Shown piece after piece: positions 60,501 through 64,000 of a DNA stretch of 64,000 bases. Positions within the stretch are counted from its first letter, which is position 1. Each line of letters begins with the position of its first letter. This stretch comes from Crotalaria pallida (taxonomy: Eukaryota; Streptophyta; Magnoliopsida; Fabales; Fabaceae): assembly GCA_037953625.1 (NCBI GenBank), contig CM075652.1, forward strand, positions 78,149,501 through 78,213,500. The letters are read 5' to 3'. The notes below the pieces were generated by a model that made no database searches, was not told the DNA's origin, and saw only the letters and a list, made by a program, of their open reading frames with translations. The position numbers and the translations under genes are program-made.

Positions 60501-62696
60501 GCATTCTAGAAGAGGAAGTGTATATGCAACAACCAGAGGGTTTTCATGTTGGGGATAAGTCTATGGTTTGCAAGCTAAATAAGGCTATCTATGGCCTTAA
60601 ACAGGCTCCTAGGGCTTGGTTTGATAAACTTGCTGGAACTCTGTTTTCTCTTGGGTTCAGGAAGTGTAGGTGTGATCACTCCTTGTTTATCCAAACCAGT
60701 TCCTCTCACAAACTCTTTGTGCTTTGCTATGTTGATGATATAATCATTACTGGTACTTCTTCTTCTATGATAAAGGATCTAATTTCTCGGCTGAATCTTG
60801 CTTTTGCTCTAAAAGAACTAGGGTCTCTTGACTATTTTCTTGGCATTGAAATCAAGCGGCTGCCTACTGGAGAGTTTTTGCTCACTCAATCTAAATACAT
60901 CAAAGACTTGTTAGCAAAGTCTCATTTGGATTCTATGAAGGGTCAACCTACTCCTATGGTCTCTGGTTTAAAACTGTCAAAACAGGGCAGCAACTACATT
61001 GAAAATGCATCTGAATATCGATCTCTTGCTGGTGCCCTACAATATGTGACAACTACAAGGCCAGAAATTAGCTATAGTGTCAACAAGCTTTGTCAATTTC
61101 TGTCTCAGCCTCAAGAACAGCATTGGAAAGCTTTAAAAAGGGTGCTAAGGTATCTCAGTGGTACAGTTGACAAAGGGCTGCTTCTTAAACCTACTTCTAT
61201 TCACAAACCCCTGAGTTTATTTGCCTATTGTGATGCTGATTGGGCATCTGATCCGGATGACAGAAAATCAACATCAGGCTCTTGTGTTTATCTTGGCTCT
61301 AATCTTGTCTCTTGGTGGTCCAAGAAACAAGAATGGATTGCTAGATCCACTGCTGAAGCTGAGTATAGAAGTATGGCCACTACTGCTGGTGAAGTGATGT
61401 GGATTCAAAGCCTACTCTCTGAATTGGGTTATAATACAGTCACTCCTGTCATCTATTGTGACAATCTCAGCACTGTAATGCTGTCCAGGAATCCAGTTCT
61501 TCATTCCAGGACAAAGCATATCGAACTGGATTTGTTTTGGGTAAGGGAGAAGGTACTGCACAAGAAACTTGTTGTTGAGCATGTACCAGGTGATCATCAA
61601 GTTGCTGATATCCTCACCAAGCCTCTCACATTCTAGGTTCAGTATTCTAAGGGATAAGTTGAATGTTACTGACAGGTTTCAGATTGCTAATCAACAACAA
61701 CCTTTGCTTGGATTCTGTCCTGTGCCTCTTCTTCAACATCAGCCTCCTTGAAGATCAGTTTCTAAGGGGGAATATTAGAGTATTTGTAATACTAGCCTAG
61801 TTGGCATTCTAAGGGGGACTATTAGAGTATATAGCTTAGTTAGCTTAATGTATCTTAAATTGTATTGTGTGTACAGCTGTCAACTTAAATGACAGCTGTC
61901 ACCTTAAGTTAGTTATTCCCTTTCAACCAACACTTCTATAAATAGAAGTGTTGAGTTCATTTGTAGTTGACTGATTCTAATGAAAATAACTGAATTAGTT
62001 TCAGATTCTCTTTCTCTCTCTTCTCTCTCTCTCTCAGATTTTAACACTATAAGTGCAGAAAAACAAATGACCAAGCAGCCATATAATTATTTGAAATATG
62101 TGTACCTCACATTTAATTGAACCATCAGGCTTTTCATATATCCGAGGACACCAATCTAATGCCCACACAGGACCTCCAACATACATCACAAAGTCCCTGC
62201 TAAAACAAGACTCGAGTGTTTAGCCAAGTTAAATGACGAATACCGACAGACTAATTTATAAAAAAGAAAAAAAGATAAGCATTATAAATTTTTGGTACAT
62301 AAAAGATAAACAATATATTATTAGTACTAGATTGCACTATAACTCCATAGCAATGCCAATTAACTAAACCAGCACAGTTGGCCAATATTTCTGCTACCTG
62401 GATTCCTGAGATTTGGCACCCTCAACTTGGTCTTCCTTTTGCATATCACACTAAGAAAAACACAAAATGATAATAAATTTTTTGCAATACAAGACATCAG
62501 GAAGAAATTTATGTTGCTAAGACGAGCTCTGAGAAGGAAACAAATAAAGAAGAGTTAATGAACAGCCTGTACCGTGGGAACGGTAGCAGATGAAAACTGA
62601 GGCAAATTTATGGCATTGACATCTTTTCCCTCAAAGCTCCCAACTCTGTAACCAAACTTGATTCTTCTTGATGGATATTTAAAATCTCTCCATTCC
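42565..62696 (-). CDS. WD40/AT-hook protein, TFIIIC subunit GTF3C2-like; 5' end missing
   Basis: Fourteen minus-strand exons, all in frame: 62696-62573, 62450-62398, 62196-62106, 55899-54428, 52977-52852, 49615-49543, 49229-49184, 49058-48986, 48408-48343, 47487-47410, 47326-47154, 46890-46844, 43270-43009, 42923-42565 (TAA). They encode 1013 residues. WD40-like segments include MYVGGPVWALDWCPR, HNGKVAWDVKWRP, VEWSVKHPYDYLLAGCHDGT, IRAVAWAPFDG, TAGHERLKFWDLR and YSLDWLSKPR. The 1472-bp exon encodes about five AT-hook-type motifs (PRGRPRKN and variants) within repeated units of about 77 aa. This resembles plant transducin/HMG-I-type proteins related to TFIIIC110, which help RNA polymerase III initiate at tRNA genes. 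Codons before EWRDFKYPSRR lie beyond the window or were not recognised. Introns hold a Copia, a LINE-bearing TIR element and a MITE, yet every recognised splice site looks good, so the gene is probably functional. Confidence 0.8.
44274..46547. mobile_element. TIR element with 9-bp target duplication, carrying a LINE
   Basis: The start GGCTTAATAGCACTTTTGG and end (reverse complement GACTTAATTGTATTTTTG) are imperfect inverted repeats, flanked on both sides by AAATATATA (44265-44273, 46548-46556). A 9-bp duplication suggests a Mutator-like element. The arms carry CACCTGGTTGTC and its inverse. Inside, 44498-45125 is a second, similar inverted-repeat structure (GCCTTAATTGCACTTTTGG and its inverse). 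The right arm is interrupted at about 45331 by a LINE fragment and resumes at about 46517. It lies in a large intron of the WD40 gene. Confidence 0.7.
45331..46515 (+). mobile_element. 5'-truncated RTE-type LINE
   Basis: An open frame of 378 codons (45339-46475, TAG) holds the C-terminal half of a LINE reverse transcriptase: FGFMPGKST, FIDLEKAYDRVPRE, GLHQGSSLSPYLF and the catalytic FADDIVLIGD. The thumb and tail follow (ECWAAKGTQE, MLRWMSGHTR, RLRWFGHVWRRP). It ends with GTT repeats (46491-46515), the typical microsatellite tail of plant RTE LINEs. The endonuclease and first RT motifs are missing. The frame is uninterrupted, so the insertion is fairly recent, but it is dead on arrival by 5' truncation. 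It has no start of its own, and ATG 45339 is internal to RT. Confidence 0.9.
50131..50390. mobile_element. Degenerate MITE in WD40 gene intron
   Basis: CATTAATATAAGCCCCTTTG at the left pairs with AAATGGGGCTTATATTAAGG near 50324. The right flank ends GGATCGGAGGGAGCA, a Stowaway-like terminus whose left counterpart has been lost. Confidence 0.5.
50940..51420. other. GC-rich island in WD40 gene intron, origin unknown
   Basis: Amid AT-rich intron DNA, about 480 bp is rich in G+C and CpG (CACCGCGCTCACAGCAG, CACCGGCGCGGTTGAACCGC, GACCCGACCCGGGTCG) and then in CCA/CAT/CGT triplets. Neither strand gives a long frame. It looks like a foreign insert, perhaps part of a transposon or promoter. A frame at 52075-52290 (IASSGVDDTSSTAGHVSKK) may belong to the same insert, split by the MITE at 51677-52027. 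Confidence 0.4.
51677..52027. mobile_element. Stowaway-like MITE with TA duplication
   Basis: It begins CTCCCTCCGTTTCACAATG and ends with the inverse CATTGTGAAACGGAGGGAG, with TA on both sides, as expected for Tc1/mariner-derived Stowaway MITEs. It is 351 bp. Just inside the left end GTTTCACAATGTTTGGCC is directly duplicated (near 51685 and 51721). Confidence 0.85.
52978..54427. other. WD40 gene intron, no element recognised
   Basis: A 1450-bp AT-rich intron between the WD40 exons at 52852-52977 and 54428-55899. Splice sites are good. No coding sequence or clear repeat was seen. Confidence 0.6.
54470..55840 (-). repeat. Tandem AT-hook repeat units within the large WD40 exon
   Basis: Units of about 230 bp (about 77 codons) recur, each with PRGRPRKNP-type hook, NCETxNVPPLDVKFPEDS, EFPTP and CSLTEKRxKTxKKGGGTN. 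The GTGGCACATTC(T/G)GGGTCTCAC anchor falls near 55121, 55353 and 55583. The outer units are more diverged. Hooks vary: PRGRPRKN, PKGRPRKN, PRGRSGKN, PRGRSRKN. Confidence 0.8.
56315..56545 (+). repeat. Copia 5' LTR
   Basis: 231 bp, TATTAGAG to TTTTAACA. A TATA box (TATAAATA, 56432-56439) is centred in a palindrome with 11-bp arms AACACTTCTAT/ATAGAAGTGTT (56424-56447). Upstream is ACAGCTGTCA...TGACAGCTGT (56368-56394, perfect 10-bp arms). A CT-rich run stands before the end. Confidence 0.93.
56546..56559 (+). promoter_or_regulatory. Copia primer-binding site
   Basis: TGGTATCACAGAGC starts directly at the LTR end. It resembles the initiator-Met tRNA site TGGTATCAGAGC with two extra bases (CA), so pairing would bulge. 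Confidence 0.7.
56963..61636 (+). CDS. Copia gag-pol polyprotein, RE1-like, 1557 aa
   Basis: A single frame encodes, in order: gag (LTDKNFLLWKQQVEAV, ELRSSKKGNQTISEFI; residues about 30-240); a zinc knuckle near 355 reading FQLCNKPGHEALKC, in which the first Cys of CCHC is Phe; protease YPDSGATHHL (about 479); the pre-integrase HHCC region (TWHSRLGHP, CSACAVAKSH; about 660-710); integrase D, D, E (YIDLWGP, QTDWGGEF, NGVIERKHRH; about 722, 788, 823); RT from about 1085 with CYVDDIIITG near 1256; and RNase H (YCDADWASDPDDRKSTSG near 1422, STAEAEYRS). It ends VADILTKPL. The ATG at 56963 follows a 417-bp leader. Length and motifs match complete plant Copia polyproteins. No stop or frameshift is present; the knuckle change is the only visible defect. 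Confidence 0.95.
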   Translation: MASIHESPPNSPIHVSPVTTVFNPVNFSHSISTKLTDKNFLLWKQQVEAVILSHRLQRFVVNPKIPSKYLTVEDREFDRVNPHYLNWEEQDQHLASWLLQSLSEQVQSRVLGCVHAYQIWDELNSYFHTLIKARGQMLQSELRSSKKGNQTISEFISRIKAISFSLAAVGEVVTEKEQVRFILDGLPSEYEAFVTSILLRDEPVSVGALEAFLVQHESYLEKMHPIVNDAFSVNLTQAHKSDPQANVAHVSLPHQSQGIQHFSQPMPQPSLSPSVHQASQPQLYYPQQLNGFGHTQPSSVPIQGAVKPKSKNPFDTDNEDSDNSEPEASSMPKSSGYKGKNASGKSGKNRVRFQLCNKPGHEALKCWNRLDIVLKSGNAENGSNGQKGQKSQPTQQQNQNVAQPVQPYFSLPQYPAPFYMPYQPYPMHAAPQFPHRPSQSILGPGPAAWTPHSTFPTMRPSPQAMLVEPQTYNSQMWYPDSGATHHLTADPHNIGNATTLTGQDQILMGNGSGVPITGIGTSSFSSPFCPNKILKLKHLLLVPSITKNLVSVSKFAQDNNVYFEFHSNSCFVKSQDNNSILLKGSINAEGLYVFHDLLQQKSKSDSHLFTGQDVKASLSSFPTNCNKNSSSLGSSHCTNSLPTVIPSSSVNNVQICTDFYSTWHSRLGHPPEGVVRSVLNACKIQKNINKNVSHFCSACAVAKSHRLPSSPSLTVYSSPFELVYIDLWGPAPLSSSNGFKYYMSIVDACTRYTWLFLLKQKSDALQTFKHFLAYVHTQFSTSIKSVQTDWGGEFRPFTNLLVSHGINHRVICPHTHHQNGVIERKHRHIVEMGLTMMAHASLPTTFWDDAFISAVRLPSASVQGAVPYTLLFKTAPDYNFLKVFGCSCYPCLRPYTKNKLQPRSILCTFLGYSAHHKGYKCLSESGRIYISKDVVFDELSFPYKKDTPTSVHTSSSSSSPTSLTVLQEKSYSAIPSLATATSPEHSSTSPHTLQHSTSTSTSLPSTASPTISLSSSSSQSNSVQQPMSTHPMVTRSKTGTNTVFRALVANTDPKSAASLPISEPKSAKVALTIPCWKSAMEEEYQALMKNNTWTLVPLPEDRDAIGNKWVYRIKQNPDGTINKLKARLVGKGFHQREGFDYSETFSPVVKPVTVRVVLTLALSHNWDVQQIDVNNAFLNGILEEEVYMQQPEGFHVGDKSMVCKLNKAIYGLKQAPRAWFDKLAGTLFSLGFRKCRCDHSLFIQTSSSHKLFVLCYVDDIIITGTSSSMIKDLISRLNLAFALKELGSLDYFLGIEIKRLPTGEFLLTQSKYIKDLLAKSHLDSMKGQPTPMVSGLKLSKQGSNYIENASEYRSLAGALQYVTTTRPEISYSVNKLCQFLSQPQEQHWKALKRVLRYLSGTVDKGLLLKPTSIHKPLSLFAYCDADWASDPDDRKSTSGSCVYLGSNLVSWWSKKQEWIARSTAEAEYRSMATTAGEVMWIQSLLSELGYNTVTPVIYCDNLSTVMLSRNPVLHSRTKHIELDLFWVREKVLHKKLVVEHVPGDHQVADILTKPLTF
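61759..61832 (+). repeat. Duplicated polypurine tract and LTR start
   Basis: TTCTAAGGGGGAATATTAGAGTAT near 61758 is repeated at 61807 as TTCTAAGGGGGACTATTAGAGTAT, each with a purine run followed by the first bases of the LTR. Only the second continues into the full LTR. Confidence 0.8.
61820..62046 (+). repeat. Copia 3' LTR
   Basis: 227 bp, identical by eye to the 5' LTR apart from a CT run shorter by 4 bp. It shares the TATTAGAG start and TTTTAACA end. Confidence 0.93.
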
Positions 62697-64000
62697 CTGC
62701 ACATTTTATATGAAGTATTAGATATAATAACAGGATAGGCAAAGTCAAAAAAGTAATAGGTTAAGAAAATAACAGCCAGAGTGGTCCTTCATAACAAATA
62801 ATATATTCAAAAGATACAAGATAAAAGTTCTCTACCACATCTTCCTTCATTTCATAACTCTAATGAGCACTTGGCAATTCTGTTAATTCATTGTAATGAA
62901 CCTCTTTGCTGATGTGGGAGAGTTAGGATCATAAACCTATATATTTGGAATCAAAACGTTCTTTAGTATTCTTTGTTAATCTAATTTTTGTTTAACATTT
63001 GAACAACAAAAATTTCTACCATACAAAAAATAATATCATTAAAATCAGCACTCACTCATCATTCAACAATTGCAGCTTTTCTTTACTAATATGTAACTCA
63101 ATTATGATTATTAATTGGTGAAATAAAATCAAGGATAAATTTTGTTTATAACTTCATTTGAAAATGGTGAGTTGAAGCCTATCATCACCATGGCAATTAC
63201 AAAGAAGATAAATAGATAAGACAGCGTTTGAATAAATCACTGACAAATTTATTAACTTATCAGCTACAACCTTGGTATGCCCCACTAAATCGCCAGAGGG
63301 AAGTAAATCCAAGGCACTAGGGAAGTAACCAGAGGGAGGATAAAATGCAAATAACATGTGACAGTCAGGGTGAAGAATCGGAGTTGAATTTGGACCCCTT
63401 CCTCAATTTGGAATTATTTTCTTCTTCTCTATGGACCTCCATTTCTCTTCCAGCACTTATTAGTACTATTAATTCAGTGTCTCTACAATTCTATGAACTA
63501 TTCTTTTAATAGTCATCAGAGTGGATTAATCATCCAATTATCTAGTTTACGATTCCTATGACTAGTTCTAAGTTATTGATTTAGATCGACCTCATTATAT
63601 AAGGTGCTTTTGTTGACTAGACATGGCTAAGGACTTTACATCTAAGGATTTAGATGAGCACAGAGTGTCTCTCACACATTATTGCCACCAATAATGCCAA
63701 GACATTGTTTGCTTTGAGTCTTTGACCATTCAGATCCCCACTAGTGAAGATCACTCCAACATTATCTTACCTTGAGGATATGGTCCATTCAATAAGAGAG
63801 ATAATGCAATGGCATCGGTCTCGATTTAGCCAATTGGTCACAACTTAAAAATAAAAGGAGAAGTGGATACCAAAGTTGAGAACAAGACTATTGCAGGAAA
63901 GTTAATCGGTATTCTCTCGGAAGTGTGCACTCTACAGATTCTTCGCTTACTCTAAAATTCAACATGTATCTCTTCTAATTGGCTAACTCATAGTTTCTTA
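62697..64000. other. Upstream intron or flank of the WD40 gene
   Basis: Upstream of the first recognised WD40 exon. A minus-strand frame at 63154-63357 (FAFYPPSGYFPSALDLL, followed by AAG|GTTG) looks exon-like but has no recognisable domain and does not match the residues expected before EWRDFKYPS. The remainder to 64000 is mixed-composition DNA with no gene or repeat I could identify. Confidence 0.4.

Larger units (their letters stand above)
56315..62046 (+). mobile_element. Complete Copia retrotransposon, young, antisense in intron
   Basis: Target duplication CTATA lies at 56310-56314 and 62047-62051. LTRs are 56315-56545 (231 bp) and 61820-62046 (227 bp). By eye they differ only in the length of a CT run, which implies recent insertion. 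A primer-binding site follows the left LTR and a polypurine tract precedes the right LTR. One uninterrupted 1557-codon polyprotein fills the interior, so the element may be autonomous. LTRs begin TATTAGAG rather than TG, so the termini are TA...CA. It lies in the WD40 gene intron 55900-62105, opposite to the gene, and accounts for over 90 percent of that intron. Confidence 0.95.

Noticed and set aside
63154..63357. Minus-strand frame as the next upstream exon of the WD40 gene
   Set aside because: It looks exon-like, but its residues do not fit the expected sequence before EWRDFKYPS and no phased junction could be built.

Overview
This is plant nuclear DNA from a dicot, possibly a legume (the family-level guess is weak). 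It has GT-AG introns, plant gene families (IQM calmodulin-binding protein, subtilase, WD40/AT-hook TFIIIC-like protein) and dense plant transposons. There are no prokaryotic signatures, CRISPR arrays, rRNA or tRNA genes.

Positions 1-17829 are almost entirely mobile DNA. A decayed Mutator/FAR1-type SWIM-OTU gene (1-1231) abuts an array of Ty3/Gypsy chromovirus copies on the minus strand. The layout is LTR remnant (1233-1338), internal 1 (1339-6005), full LTR (6006-9584), internal 2 (9585-14250), full LTR (14251-17829). The middle LTR is shared. Both full LTRs are exactly 3579 bp. Each carries an unexplained ORF of about 160 codons and seven pairs of the palindrome ACTCGAGT spaced 20 bp start to start. 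Both internal regions share two in-frame stops and then differ in private damage.

Positions 17830-23900 hold a broken plant-mobile-domain pseudogene (minus strand). It appears split by a retroelement nest: LTR-like sequence, a perfect 70-bp inverted repeat and a tandem TRIM element with 228-bp LTRs. AT-rich DNA follows, with GGTCGTAAG/CTTACGACC hairpin clusters.

Positions 23919-27852 carry a complete nine-exon IQM gene (+, 466 aa). Positions 30459-36938 carry a subtilase gene (-) with ten open exons and a full catalytic tetrad; the signal-peptide exon was not found. MITEs, a SINE-like sequence and a 1054-bp Mutator-like element with long terminal inverted repeats and a 9-bp target duplication lie between genes.

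Positions 42565-62696 are the 3' fourteen exons of a large minus-strand WD40/AT-hook gene resembling the TFIIIC subunit GTF3C2. Its introns are swollen by insertions: a TIR element carrying a 5'-truncated RTE-type LINE, a Stowaway-like MITE, and an intact-looking, apparently very young Copia element (56315-62046) in antisense orientation with a 1557-aa polyprotein. The 5' end of this gene lies beyond the window or was not recognised.
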